Positions 1 through 10,767 are shown, counted from the first letter of the stretch. The stretch: DNA of 64,000 nt from Areca catechu (GCA_021397845.1 CM038052.1:136529854-136593853), one strand, 5' to 3'. Translations and numbers: made by a program. The notes: generated by a model from the sequence alone, not told the origin.

Positions 1-3
1 CCC

Positions 4-320
4 GTGCACACATCCCTTGTTGGTTTCACTGGTGATTCTATGAGAGTAGAAGGAGAAATCACTCTCCCGGTCACTGTCGATATCCCACCTCCGCAGAGCA
101 CCGTCATGATGACCTTCACGATTGTAAGGCTTCCTTCCGCCTACAACGTGATATTGGGTCGACCTAGGCTCAATCTACTCAATGTCGTTGTCTCTACCAA
201 GAGGCTGCTTGTACAGTTCCCAACTCCCTATGGTGTCACAGAGATGAGAGGAACGTCCCAATCGGTGCGAATTGTTTCCGAACTCTCCCTGGGGCCAAGG
301 TCCCTCAGGACGACCCCAGC
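4..320 (+). pseudogene. Tat1 aspartic protease region
   Basis: This is the C-terminal part of a retropepsin-like protease, which would cut the Gag-Pol polyprotein inside the virus-like particle. The visible signature is the flap/C-terminal half: a hydrophobic strand followed by YNVILGRP (near residues 48-55), the usual ILGRP motif of plant Gypsy proteases. The catalytic D-[ST]-G would lie upstream, outside the window. The frame stays open to 462, but the protease-RT linker continues in another frame from about 321, so a frameshift separates them. Assignment to the family is firm; the missing active site means activity cannot be judged. Confidence 0.75.
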
Positions 321-1617
321 ATGGACGACCTCGACCAAAGGGCCCAAGACCCCAGAGGAGGCTCGGTCGAGCGTCTACTTCCTTATACGCTCAGAGAAGA
401 CCCCACAAAGATGGTGCAGATCGGAGCCCAGCTACCCGAGGAGGAGAGGGCTCAACTGCTAGGATTTCTACGGGCGAATGCAGATGTGTTCGCTTGGACG
501 GCTGCAGACATGCCAGGTATCCCCCCTGACATCATTACTCACAAATTGAGTGTCGACCCAACGCACAAGCTAGTTCGGCTAAAGAAGAGAAGTTTTGCCC
601 CGGAGGGACAGGCAACCATCAAAGAAGAAGTTGACAACTCCTGGCTGCCGGTTTCATTTGAGAGGTCCAATACCCGAGTTGGCTGGCGAATGTAGTGATG
701 GTCAAGAAGAATAACGGCAAATGGAGGATCTGTGTGGACAACACCGACCTCAATAAAGCTTGCCCGAAGGATAGCTTCCCTCTTTCAAAGATCGACCTGC
801 TGGTGGATGCCACCTCGGGCCACCGGTTGCTCTCCTTCAGGGATGCATTTTCCGGGTATAATCAAATCCGCATGCATCCAGAAGACAAGGAGAGCACTGC
901 CTTCGTCACCGACCAAGGGACATACTGTTACAGGATGATTCCTTTGGTCTGAAGAATGCAGGGGCTACCTATCAGTGCTTGGTCAGCAAGGTCTTCAAGG
1001 ACCAAATTGGTCGCAACATGCAAGTGTATGTGGATGACATGCTCGTCATGAGCAGGCCGGGCTCGAGCCATGTAGCTGACCTCGTTGAGTCCTTCCATAA
1101 CTTACGGCAGCATCAGATGAAGCTAAACCTGGTGAAGTACGCCTTCGGGGTGGCTACAGGAAAATTCCTCGGCTTCATGATCACCCAGAGGGGCATCAAA
1201 GAGAACCCGGAGAAGGTACAGGCCATCATCGACATGGAACATCCGAATTCCAGGAAGCAGGTCCAGCATCGGATGGGATGTGTCGTCGCCCTCAGTAGAT
1301 TCATCTCGAGGTCGGTTGACCGTTGCCTACCATTTTTCAAGGCGCTGCGCAAGATGCATGACTTCACCTGGACCGAGGAGTGTAGGATAGCCTTCGAGGA
1401 GCTGAAGAACTTTCTCGCCTCTCCTCTGTTGCTCTCTAGGCTAGAGGAGGGAGAAGAGCTCTTGCTATACCTAGTGGTCACACCGAGAGCTATCAGCTCA
1501 GTTCTCGTCTGCACAGATGAGGACAAAAATCTTAGAAGTCAGTGTACTACGCCAGCAAAATCCTCCACGACGTGGAAATCAGGTATTCTCGCTCCAAAAA
1601 ACTTATTTTTGCACTAA
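321..1617 (+). pseudogene. Tat1 reverse transcriptase
   Basis: RNA-directed DNA polymerase of a Gypsy pol. The palm and fingers are spread over three frame segments (321-695, 695-952, 979-1617), joined by frameshifts near 695 and 950. Visible motifs are the N-terminal KKR.FAPE segment, the WRICVD..DLNKACPKD block, and the catalytic YVDDML at 1,027-1,038 with both aspartates intact, followed by the thumb/connection segment to about 1,617. The catalytic core is recognisable but the frame is not. The same blocks occur on the minus strand at 60,655-61,230. Confidence 0.85.
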
Positions 1618-2400
1618 TAATATCTGCTAAGCACCTCAGGCCCTATTTCCAAGCACACCCAATAGTGGTCGTGATGGACCAGCCGTTGAGGACTATCCTC
1701 ACCTGACCCGAGACATCCAGGAGGTTGACTAAGTGGTCCCTGCTGCTCAGCAAATTCGACATAGTGTACTGATCGAGTTCGTCACAAAAGGCCCAGGTCC
1801 TGGCCAACTTCGTGGTTGAGTGCACCGGGTTCGCCGAGGAGTCAAAGCAGACATCAACGGAGCCCGGGCCAGAAGAAGATCCCTGGATCGTCCACGTAGT
1901 TGGAGCATCCAATTCAAGCGGGAGCGGAGCAGGCCTCATCCTAACCAACTGTGATGGGGTCATGGCGGAATGCACCCTCCATTTCAAGTTCGCTGCTACC
2001 AATAACCAGGCGGAGTATGAGGTACTCCTCGCGGGCTTGAGAGTCTCCCACGAGCTGGGTGTGCAGGACTTGAATGTCTTCACCGACTCCCAACTGATCG
2101 TCGGACAAGTTTCTAGAGAAAATGAAGGAGGGATGCCCAGATGATGAAGTATCTAGAGCAGATCCGTGCAAGCACAGTAGGCATCCGATGCTTCAACATC
2201 TTCTACATCCCTCGATGGGAGAATGCATGCGCGGATGCGCTGTCCAGGCTCGCTACTCTGCCAGACTCGTCACTGGGGCGCACCTGCATCGAGCACCTTG
2301 AAAGTCCCATCTACGAGAACCCGACGGAGGTACATCAAGTCACCCCCGAGCCAAGCTGGATGGACAAGTATGTCCGGTAGATCACTGACGGCATCCTGCC
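1618..2400 (+). pseudogene. Tat1 RNase H and following linker
   Basis: RNase H would remove the RNA strand during reverse transcription. The best segment is 1,812-2,144, containing the strand that normally carries the first catalytic Asp, then NNQAEYE (glutamate present) and the FTDSQLI block (Asp present). The first catalytic Asp appears replaced by Val in the stretch HVVGAS, where the relative at 58,760-58,920 (minus) retains DGASN. In-frame stops occur near 1,618 and 1,770. From 2,141 to 2,380 the sequence continues with the conserved tail including ADALSRLA, which normally links RNase H to integrase. Confidence 0.8.
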
Positions 2401-3595
2401 AAAAGATCGTGTAGAAGCCACCCTCGTTAAGAAGAAAGCCTCCCGCTTCACCCTGATGGAGGGCCAACTCTACCGCCGGTCTTACTCCAACCAACTACTG
2501 AGATGCCTCGGGCCCGTCGAGGCGACCTTCGTGCTCCAAGAGATACATGAAGGCCTATGCGGGAATCATGTGGGAGGGAGGACACTGGCTTACAAAGCTC
2601 TCCGCCAGGGGTACTTTTGGGTGACCATGAGGGAGGACACCGCAGACTTCGTTAAAAGGTGTGATAAATGCCAGCGCCACGCCAACATATAGCATTAACC
2701 GACGGCACCGATCTCCCAGCTCTCAGCCCCATGGCCCTTTGCCTAGTGGGGAATGGACATCTTGGGACCGTTCCCCCCAGCACCAGGGCAGTGAAAGTTC
2801 CTGCTAGTGGCGATCGACTATTTCATCTAGTAGGTCGAGGCAGAGCCGCTAGCTCGGATCGCGGAAGCCAATGTCCGCCAGTTCTTCTGGAAGTCAATTA
2901 TCTACTGCTTTGGGCTCCCCCATTGCGTCTTCACCGACAACGGGTGACAGTTCGATAACCGCGAGTTCGAAGGATTCTGCGCAGCACACGGCATCCAACA
3001 CAGGTTCACCTCGGTGGCTCACCCCCAAATGAACGGCAAAGCCGAGTTGACCAACCAGACCATCCTTCAAGGACTCCGGACCAGGCTGGACCAAGCTAAA
3101 GGCATGTGGGTAGAAGATCTCCCGAGCATTCTGTGGGCTTACCACACAATGCCTAGGACGGTGACCAATGAAATGCCCTTCAACCTCATCTTCTGTGCCG
3201 AAGCGGTCATCCCAGTCGAGCTCGACATGCTACACGCGGGGTGCAGCAGTATGATGAAGCACAGAATTCGATGCATCTCTTGCTCAACCTGGTCCTTCTT
3301 GAAGAGGCGAGGGACAAAGCCCGCCTGTGGATGGCGACCCTACCGGCAAAGAGTGGCCCGATGTGTACAATGCCCGCGTTCGGACAAAAGCTTTCAAGGC
3401 CGGAGACTTGGTGCTATAGCAGGCGGAGGCGTCTCAGCCTAGGGAGTGCGGCAAACTCTCCCCAAATTCGGAGGGCCCCTACAAAGTGGCTGAAGCCCTC
3501 TCACAAGGACCTACTACTACGAAGACCTCAGCGGCGTCAGGTTCTCCAGAACATGGAATGCCTGCAACATGCAAAGATACTATCAATATTGTAAG
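2401..3595 (+). pseudogene. Tat1 integrase
   Basis: Integrase inserts the cDNA into the host genome. The N-terminal HHCC zinc finger lies in 2,456-2,692 (H and H in HEGLCGNH, then CDKCQ). The core is badly frameshifted between 2,690 and 3,010, but FTDNG and, from 3,014, the AHPQMNGKAEL block carrying the third acidic catalytic residue are visible, followed by the SILWAYHTMPRT segment. The C-terminal end with TWNACN and a following YYQ is near 3,553-3,590. Frameshifts and stops make it non-functional. A related integrase lies on the minus strand at 57,569-58,330 and 51,110-51,447. Confidence 0.8.
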
Positions 3596-3659
3596 GTTTC
3601 CCAGCAATGATAATAATAACGATTTTTTCCTTGCATAAGTGTCTATCTGTCTTGCAGGA

Positions 3660-4520
3660 GAATTCCGCCTACGTCCCCGAGCCCAGCTCTAGGACGCTGA
3701 TCCAAGATCGGAGCCCAGACCTCCAGCCAAGGAATCATAGAGCCACGCCGCTCTCAATCAACGACGTCCCTGAGCCCAGCTCCAGGACGCTGATCCAAGA
3801 CTGGAGCCTAGACCTCCGGCCAAGGAATCATGGAGCCATGCAGCTCTCAATCAACGACGTCCCCGAGCCCAGCTCCAGGATGTGATCTGAGATCGGGGCT
3901 CAAATCTCCGGCCAAGAGAACCTCAAGCCCAAGCCGCTCTCCATCTCAAACATCTCCGAGCCCAGCTCCGAGATGCCAAGAGATCATGGAGCCATGCCAC
4001 TCCCGACCATCCACGTCCCGAAGCTCAGATCTCCGGCCAAGAGAACCTCGAGCAAAGCCGCTCTCCATCTCAAACATCTCTGAGCCCAGCTCCAAGTCAC
4101 CAAGAGATCATGGAGCCACGCTGCTCTCGACCATCCACATCCCCGAGCCTAGCTCCAGGATGTCAACTCAGACCGGAGCTCAAGTCTTCAGCCAAGAGAA
4201 CCTCGAGCCAAGAAGCTCTCCATCTCAAACATCTTCGAGCCTAGCTCCAAGATGCCAAGAGATCATGGAGCCACGCCGCTCCGATCATCCACATCCCCGA
4301 GCCCAGCTCCAGGATGTCAGCTCAAGACCAGAGCTTAGATCTCTAACCAAGAAACCTCGAGCCAAGCCACTCTCCATCTCAAAAGTCTCCGAGTCTAGCT
4401 CCGAGATGCCAAGAGATCATGGGGCCACATAGCTCCCATCAATGCCTCGAGCCTAGATCCAAGGCACCAAAGACCTGAGCCAAGATCTCAGGAAACCTTG
4501 GGCCCGAGCCTAGCTACACA
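3660..4520 (+). repeat. Tandem repeats after Tat1 pol, 93-bp initial period
   Basis: The word GAGCCCAGCTC starts at 3,679, 3,772, 3,865 and 3,958, an exact 93-bp spacing (31 codons). Further degenerate copies continue to about 4,500 with more variable spacing. Each unit also carries versions of TCTCCGGCCAAGAGAACCTC and CATGGAGCCA. Because the period is a multiple of three, long + frames run through it, but the resulting Pro/Ser-rich peptide resembles no domain I recognise. Tandem arrays between pol and the 3' LTR are common in Tat elements. Confidence 0.8.
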
Positions 4521-4559
4521 TCTAGGAAGGCCTCAAGCCTAGATCCAAGGCAACCAAGA

Positions 4560-5216
4560 CCAGTAACCCCCTTCTCTGATCTCCCCACTCAAAAAGAAGA
4601 CGAGAGGGGAAGGAAAGAAAGAGAAGAAAGGGGGAAGCCCGGCAACCCCCTTCTCTGATCTCCCGACTCGAAAAGAAGACGAGAGGGGTAGGAAAGAAAG
4701 AGAAGAAAGGGGGAAGCCCGACAACCCCTTCTCTGATCTCCCTACTCGAAAAGAAGACGAGATGAGGGCACAACCAGAATCCTCTTCTCTGATCTCCCCA
4801 CTCTAAAAAAAAGAAAAGAAGAAAAGAAAAAAAAAAGAAAAAGAATAAAGATAAAGAAAGAAGAGAGGCAGAGGAAAGAAAGAGAGAACAAGAAAAAAAA
4901 TATGGCATCGAAGCTACCACTTTCCACACTCAAGACCAGAGCTCAGATTTCAGACCAAGAAAATTTTGAGCCATGCAGCTCTCAGTCTCCAACATCCCCG
5001 AGCCCAGCTCCAGGATGCCCACTCAAGACTAGAGCTCAAATCTCCGACCAAGAGACCTCTGAGCCATGTGGCTCTCAGTCAACAACACCTTCGAGCCCAG
5101 CAGCTATCAAGTGTCATAACTTGGCCCCAAGCTAGGCGACGCACCCTCTCAGATCTCCCCGTACATCAAAAAGAAAGAGAAGGAGGGGAGTGAAGGGGAG
5201 GAATAACCAGGCAAGA
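4560..5216 (+). repeat. Purine-rich repeats in the Tat1 3' region
   Basis: A block with CTTCTCTGATCTCC followed by an A/G-rich run recurs at 4,571, 4,650 and 4,728 (about 78-79 bp apart), with a shorter copy at 4,784. A weakly purine-biased run continues to about 4,900. From 4,920 to 5,110 two more degenerate copies of the upstream 93-bp repeat occur, and 5,141-5,216 has another A/G-rich unit. I see no coding function; frames on both strands here are low-complexity. Confidence 0.7.
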
Positions 5217-5241
5217 AAAATGGTTGCAAGAAAGTTTGCAC

Positions 5242-5247
5242 TTTATT
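5242..5247 (-). terminator. Polyadenylation signal AATAAA for the Tat1 antisense gene
   Basis: Read on the minus strand the hexamer is AATAAA, about 100 bases past the stop of the antisense gene near 5,348 and followed by U-rich sequence. Position and sequence fit a plant near-upstream poly(A) element. No transcript evidence is available here. Confidence 0.45.
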
Positions 5248-5347
5248 GATCAAGAGTCAATTACAAGCATCCTGTGGGCCCTCGACATGCCGGGTGGCCC
5301 AGCCAAGTACAGAAAAAGAACAAGGCACAAAAGGAAGCAAGAAATGA

Positions 5348-7596
5348 CTACTCGCTAGCTAGATCGCCGGGCTGGGAGTCTCCATCAGCAGGGGCTTCAG
5401 GCCGCATGGCTTCGTACTCTGGTGGCACGGCCTCCTCGTCGCCCACCTCTTGGTCTGAAGTGCCGGGATAGTGAAGGTGGCTGCGGCCCTTGGCCAAGAT
5501 GAACTCCTCTACCAGGTGGCGCAGGTACATGAAGATTTTGAAGAAGGAGTCCGACACCGTCTATTGGATTTTGGCGAGGAACACATCCGAGGCCCTGTAC
5601 CTTTCCATCGCTTCCCCAGCTTCCTTCTTCGCTGCGGCCACCTCGTGCCTGGCATCCATAACCAACATGGCAGCCTCCATGGCTGCCCTCTGGGCCGCGG
5701 CCGACTTCTCCTCCTCTGTCGCCAGCCAGGCCTAGAGGGATTGAGCGATCCCCTCCTGTCTGGCCGCCTCGATGTTAGACACGCCCAATCACCGCTAAGC
5801 ATCAGCAAGGTCCTCGGACTTCTACCTCGACTGCCCCAACTCGCGGTCCAGGCTCTCCTGGAGCTCCTTCGCTCACCCCTCAATGTCGGTGAGCTACCCT
5901 TTGAGGTCCTTGACCCACCGGTCAAGCGCCCCCTCGGAGTCAGCCTTCTCTTTCAGATCGGCCTTCAACGACGTGATCTCGGCCGCCTGCTGCTGCTCGG
6001 CTCGCTCCAAGTTTTGGTAGCAGCTCCTAATGAAAAGGTCCTCGACACCCATCTGCATCACAAGGAAAGTCAAAAAAAAAAAAAGAGGGAGAGAGAAAGA
6101 GGATGGGGTCGCTTACCGTGTAGAGATGGGGGAAGATGCTATCGATCATGACCCCAATCGGCATCCCATCCATCTCCTCTTGGTCACATGGCTGGATGGA
6201 GAAGTCCGTCATGCGATAAGCCAGAGCGCGGTTATCGGCTAAGGAGCTCTCCTGCCCTAGCATGAAGGGAAGGCGGTGCCTCGCCTCGTCTCTCCTGCTC
6301 TCCCAGGAAGCAGGTGCGCCCGTCCCTCTGGCAGTAGGACCCTAAGGAACCGTCGAGGATCCAGCACCATCGCGACCAGAGCCCCCATCGCTGGAAGAGC
6401 CCCAACCCGGGTCCCTCCTTCTTCGGCCCCAGTCACCTTCGGGCCCGAAGGGTGGGGCGGTGCGACGGTAGCAGCAGTGTCAACCCCGATGGTCGCCTCA
6501 AGCTCCAAAATAGGGACTCCAGCTTGCGGCCCCATCCATCCTTCGGCCTCCCTCCTCAGAGCGACCAACACCACAGGGGCAGACACCGGTGCGCCATCGA
6601 TCCGGGCCCGCCTTGGAGGAGGCTCGACAGCCATCTCGGCGGGCGGCCTCTTCTTGGAGATCAGCAATGGCTCGCCCTCCGAAAGGGTCAACCCTACATG
6701 CAGGAGCCAAGAGGTTAACCTATGATGAAGAAAAGAGAAAATATAGATGGGGGGAAAGAGCTGAAACACCCGGCTCCGTCAATGAGTCGACCCTGGCATT
6801 AAGAAGGTTCTGCTACGACAGTAGGACCTCCAGGGAGGGGATCTGAGCATTGCGAAGCTGATCGTAATCATCCCGATCGGCTGCATCGACCATGGAGATC
6901 CGGTCAGGGGGACCGGTCTGGCTCGCTCCAGGCCTAGTCAACCCCCTCGACGTCTGCAAAGAAAAATTTTCTCTTCCATCCCTTGATGGAAGAGGGGAGC
7001 TCGAATTTGATGCCCTTTGGGCGAGAGGACAGAGACCACCACCCGTCCTTGGTCGGGTGGTGTTTCAGGGTGAAGAATGCCCTGAATAAGGAAAACCGGG
7101 CAACGAACCCGGACATGATAGAGTACAATAAAGGAGAAGATCACCCTCATGGCACTCGACATGAACTGGGTAGGGACCAGGCGATAGTTATTCAGGACAA
7201 ATAAGAAGAAGGGATGAAAGGGGAATCAGAGACCCCGGAGAAGGTCCCCTCGTAGAAAGCGAGATTCCCCGGATCATTGGAAGTGACCCGCTCCCCGGGG
7301 CAGGGGATCATGAGTCGGATAGAAGATGGGAAGCCATAGGCATCCAGGATGGGCCCCAGCTCCAAGGCGAAAATCGTCGAAATGACCCCACCCGGGCCTG
7401 TTGACGGACAAACTCAGGAGCTGATTCGAGTAGCAGGGGAGGATAAGTAGGACAAGAAGGAACAGCCTCCGGCTCCATAACAGACACAGGGGGGCAAGAA
7501 GGGCTGGTCTCCTGCTAATCCTAAATTGTGCCCCCTTCGACTCTCGTCAGAGGAGGAGAGCACTACCCTTTGGGGGAATGATTCAGGATGAGACAC
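5348..7596 (-). pseudogene. Antisense gene of Tat1: Transposase_28-like 'putative gypsy type transposon' protein with coiled coil
   Basis: The gene lies opposite to pol, between pol and the 3' LTR. Read from 7,596 downward, the N-terminal part has an ELGPILDAYGFP segment, then FYEGTFS and a downstream segment with NYRLVP (7,200-7,180). Around 7,040-6,934 comes GWWSLSSRPKG followed by KGWKRKFFF, the pattern I associate with the Pfam family 'putative gypsy type transposon' (Transposase_28). A Pro/Ala-rich linker follows (6,730-6,300), then FSIQPCDQ (about 6,195), an intron, and a charged helical, probably coiled-coil tail (6,052-5,350). Stops and frameshifts (for example near 7,414 and 7,200) break it. 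Function is unknown; it is not needed for the basic replication cycle. The relative at 49,316-50,527 aligns across the intron. Confidence 0.65.
6053..6116 (-). other. Predicted intron in the Tat1 antisense gene
   Basis: On the minus strand the donor is GTAAGC (first base 6,116) and the acceptor TGCAG (last base 6,053), with a T-rich tract before it; length 64 bases. The flanking codons align with the flanks of a GT-AG intron at 49,670-49,743 in the other copy: aromatic LYT/LFS before it, then a GVE/GAE segment and a YQ pair after it. Conservation of position and phase in two independently decayed copies supports real splicing. Confidence 0.65.
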
Positions 7597-8025
7597 GCTG
7601 GAATAAGAAGGAAGGAGCCTACCCCATAAGAAAAAAAAAGAGGAGAATAAAGCAAGTCTGGACCCCTAGAGAAGAGAAGAACGGATGCAGATCGTGGAGA
7701 AGGAACGGTCTGGGCTCTAAAACAAGCACGAAAGATTTGAAACAGAGAAAAATTGAATAAGAAATTTTTTTCTTTTCAATTCGAAAGGGCCCATCAAATC
7801 CGCGCTGTTGCAACCCCCTCGCCAACGAATCTGCACCACGTGCTGCCCATCGATGAAAAAGGAGTCCCAGTCACTCCCGCACTGGCCGGCAGAGCCATCC
7901 CTCGAACCACCGATGACTGCGGCCATCATTGCACCGAAGTTTTGCCTTTCCATGTTAGCACCATAGTTACCCCCTTCGCCCTGAGTGCCGTGCACTAACG
8001 AGCCTCGAGAGTGGGGGGAAAATAA
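7597..8025. other. Region between Tat1 antisense gene and 3' LTR
   Basis: About 430 bases expected to hold the promoter or 5' leader of the antisense gene. No convincing TATA box and no recognised protein. The right edge carries a purine run (8,007-8,022) compatible with the polypurine tract used to prime plus-strand DNA, immediately before the LTR start proposed at 8,026. Confidence 0.4.
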
Positions 8026-9605
8026 TGTGGCGGGATTGCTATCGAGGGTAGCTGACAAGTGCCACATTAAAGGAGACCGCCATGGCGAATGCCAAGGCAA
8101 CAGCCCAGCCCAGATCACTTTGCCGAGCTGAGCTAAGCTGAGCCCCTTCAAGGAAACAGGCCGAGCTCCGTCCTCTGCCAGGTCATAGCCGCAAGCTCGG
8201 GATGCCTAGGCCGGAGCTGTCCTCCGCCCTCCAAAGTGAGACCCTCAGAGGCTAGTGCCTTGCGATCGAGGTTGAGCTCAGAGCTCACCCACCGATGTGG
8301 AGCCTCTCCGAGCGTGTGCCCTCTAGACCTGGTCCATCCTCCACCCTCCAAAGTGAGATCCCCGAAGGCTAGTGCCCTGCGATCAAGGTCGAGCTAAGCC
8401 CTCACCCGTCGATGTGGAGCCTCTCTGAGTGCGTGCCCTCTGGACTGGGTCCATCCTCCGCCCTCCAGAGCGAGACCCTCGGAGGCTAGTGCCCTGCGAT
8501 CGAGGTCGAGCTCAGCGCTCACCCATCGATGTGGAGCCTCTCCGAGCATGTGCCCTCTCGACCGGGTCTGTCCTCCGACCTCCAAAGCAAGACCCTCGGA
8601 GGCTAGTGCCCTGCGGTCGAGGTCATGCCTAGCGCTCACCCACCGATGTGAAGCCTCTCCGAGCGTGCACCCTCTGGACCGGGTCCGTCCTTCACCCTCT
8701 AGAGCGAGACCCTCAGAGGCTAGTGCCTTGCAGTCAAGGTCGAGCTTAGCACTCACCCGCCGATATGGAGCCTCTCCGAGCGCGCACCATCTGGACCGTG
8801 TCCGTCCTCCGCCAAGATGACCACACGAGCTCAGAGCATCCAGACCGGAGCAAGCCCTGCCATCCTAGGACACCGGTGAGCTGCCCGAGGACTATGGAGC
8901 GGCACCTCCCATGCTGCCATGACTACCTGCCCGACCGTATTTCCTGGGGGATGGGCTAGCCAGAAAGCACGAACACCTAGGGCGGCAACCCCCAGATTGA
9001 GGCTCTAACAAGCTTCCCGAAATGGAGCAACACGAGAGGATGTCAGAACGAATGGAAGCTTCCCCGATCACCTGTCAAGAAAGGCATCTCATCCATGGCA
9101 TGGAATCTTGCCGCACGCACCTACCAACCCAACGAGGATCCTGAGGCAATCTCGAAACGACCAATTTTCAACTACAAAAAACATTCGACACCCCCAAAAA
9201 GGGAGGAGGTAACAACAACAATCCACCACCAACACAAGTGCAAACTAGACCAAGATGGCGAAGCGCCACCACCAAAATCACAGCTGAACGAAAATGAGGG
9301 AAACAAGGAGAAGCGGAATAACAGGGAAACCCTCTATCCTCGCTATTAGTCTCTCCTGTTACGTTTTCTTCTCCACACATCTTTCATTCCTCCTAGTGCG
9401 GAGTCCATCATGAGGGGCCCGACCAGGAGGATCTGTTCTCCTGGATCGTCACTGACTTGATCATCGGAGTGCCCCCGCTGGAAACCCTGGCCTGAGTCAC
9501 TAACCCCTGTTTCGCAGGTCCAGGAGTAGAGGACCGACAGGAAGCAAAGGGAGCGCACTCCGGCACCGGCAGCAGCTATGGGCCATGACGATCTTGGCGG
9601 CAACA
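8026..9605 (+). repeat. Probable 3' LTR of Tat1
   Basis: The start is placed at TGTGG directly after a purine tract (8,007-8,022). The end is placed at CAACA (9,601-9,605), after a U5-like stretch containing ACTTGATCATCGGAGTG (from about 9,454) and a TTTCGCAGGTCC segment (about 9,510). The same two signatures, also ending in AACA, occur in the reverse-oriented fragment at 16,507-17,277. The second LTR is outside the window, so both ends, particularly the left, are inferred. The implied length is 1,580 bp. Confidence 0.5.
8235..8810. repeat. Five tandem copies of a 117-bp unit inside the Tat1 LTR
   Basis: The word GCTAGTGCC recurs at 8,251, 8,368, 8,485, 8,602 and 8,719, exactly 117 bases apart each time. 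This equals 39 codons, and on the minus strand copies 2-5 share one open frame (8,756-8,394) with the repeated peptide words ALASEGL and GEAPHRWV. One in-frame stop (TAG where other copies have GAG) separates this from the last copy (8,351-8,148). Units differ by scattered substitutions but no indels. Confidence 0.85.
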
Positions 9606-10016
9606 ATTGGTATCATATTTAATTAGTATCATATATTGATGATCTACTTGCTATTCATTCCACCTTCATTCCAATTTTTTATTGCCTTTCACCCTTTTCA
9701 TGATGACAAAAAGTGAGAGAAATTGTTAAGTATGAAAAGGAAAAAGATATGATAAACATGAAAAATTATAAGAGAAATGAAAGAAAGGGCAAAAGGGGGA
9801 GAAGAAAGTAAAATATTATAATCTTGAGGAAAGAATTAGCAAGGGAAAGAATGTTTAAAATTTTGAATGATTTTTGAAAATATTTTTAAAATCATATTTT
9901 GAGGGAGAGCTTGATACTCATTGATTTTGAGCTTACATGTTTATCTTATTGTTAATCTTTTAAGCTTACCCTATTCATATGCTTAAAAATTTTGTCATCA
10001 TCAAAAAGAAAGAGAT
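9606..10016 (+). mobile_element. Probable Copia-like 3' internal tail
   Basis: A/T-rich sequence without a usable frame. It is rich in purine runs and ends in AAAAAGAAAGAGAT directly before TGTTGACTC, as expected for the 3' internal region and polypurine tract of a Copia element. It abuts the right end of Tat1. Assignment is by arrangement only. Confidence 0.35.
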
Positions 10017-10767
10017 TGTTGACTCTGGTCTTGATTTTGATGATTGACAAAATACTTAAGTATATATGAATACTAATTATATTTTTAAGTTTGTTAATCA
10101 GATCTTAGTACTCATCCATGTTGAATGAAGAAATGCTTATATTTTAGTTGAAGAAGTCCTTCAAATTCCTGGAATTTCTAGTTATAAGGATTTTGGAATA
10201 TAAGGAAGAGTTGGAAGGACTTAAAGTTTGTTTTTGGAGAAATTTCAGCAAGTTTTAACACTGGCACAAGCAAGTGTTGACTCATGAAGAAGTTCAAGTA
10301 TCGACTCAAGGCCTGAGAACAAGAAAAATACAGAATAGTGTCAAACTAGAATTTTTGCCTTGAGCTAACCTAAGTGTCGACTTAAGAGGTTGACTCATGA
10401 AAAAAATTTAGAAAATTCAAGTGTCGACACTTGGTGTAACGACTTATTTTTCAGAAGTGCAAAATTGATTCCAACTTACTTCAAATGACTAGTTTTTCAT
10501 CCCTAATGGGCATAAACAGTCATCTAAGGTTTGGAGAGCTATATAAACATCAAAAATCAAATGGAAAAGCAATCATTTGGTGAGATCATTGAATGTCCTT
10601 CAGGGATTTAAGTATTAAGTGGTTCAAGTCTTCAAGCTTCCAAAGATAAGAGAGTTGATCCAAGTCCACATCCTCAAGCATTCAAGACATTTAATATTGC
10701 ACATAAAATGAAAATCTAAAGTAAAATTTTATTGATTAGAGGAAGGTTTAGATTAGAATAAGATGCT
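10017..10767 (+). repeat. Start of a Copia-like LTR (SIRE/Maximus style), interrupted at 10,768
   Basis: It begins TGTTGACTCTGG after a purine tract. The text TTTTGATGATTGACAAA is typical of SIRE/Maximus-type LTR starts. A TATA-like CTATATAAAC occurs near 10,540. The segment holds several variants of GTCGACTC (10,275-10,440). The LTR is cut by the solo LTR at 10,768; its continuation on the far side is not clear. Confidence 0.4.

Larger units (their letters stand above)
1..9605 (+). mobile_element. Tat-like Ty3/Gypsy retrotransposon, 5'-truncated by the window edge (Tat1)
   Basis: Domain order on the + strand is aspartic protease, reverse transcriptase, RNase H, integrase, then a 4.4-kb non-pol region with tandem repeats, an antisense gene and a probable 3' LTR. 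Protease-RT-RNase H-integrase order defines Ty3/Gypsy; the long region after pol with a reverse-strand gene is typical of the Tat group. The 5' LTR, leader and gag lie outside the window. Pol is broken by many frameshifts and stops, so the copy is old and inactive. A second, independently decayed member lies reverse-oriented at 49,307-61,230 and helped define the domains. Confidence 0.85.

Noticed and set aside
4522..4933. Phe/Leu/Ser-rich reverse-strand frames resembling signal or membrane peptides
   Set aside because: They are translations of the A/G-rich tandem repeat 4,560-4,900; no conserved protein features.
5994..6010. CTGCTGCTCGGCTCG-type runs as a microsatellite or coding repeat on the + strand
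   Set aside because: They reflect Glu/Gln/Ala-rich coiled-coil codons on the minus strand.
5471..6151. A 226-residue + strand open frame
   Set aside because: It is the complement of the antisense Tat1 gene (coiled-coil exon and intron). The reverse strand has the homolog at 49,481-50,527; this frame has no counterpart there.
9602..9616. ACAATTGGTATCAT as a primer-binding site after the Tat1 LTR
   Set aside because: Only the first part resembles the Met site, and what follows is A/T-rich Copia-like tail, not a Tat leader. It is probably chance at the element boundary.
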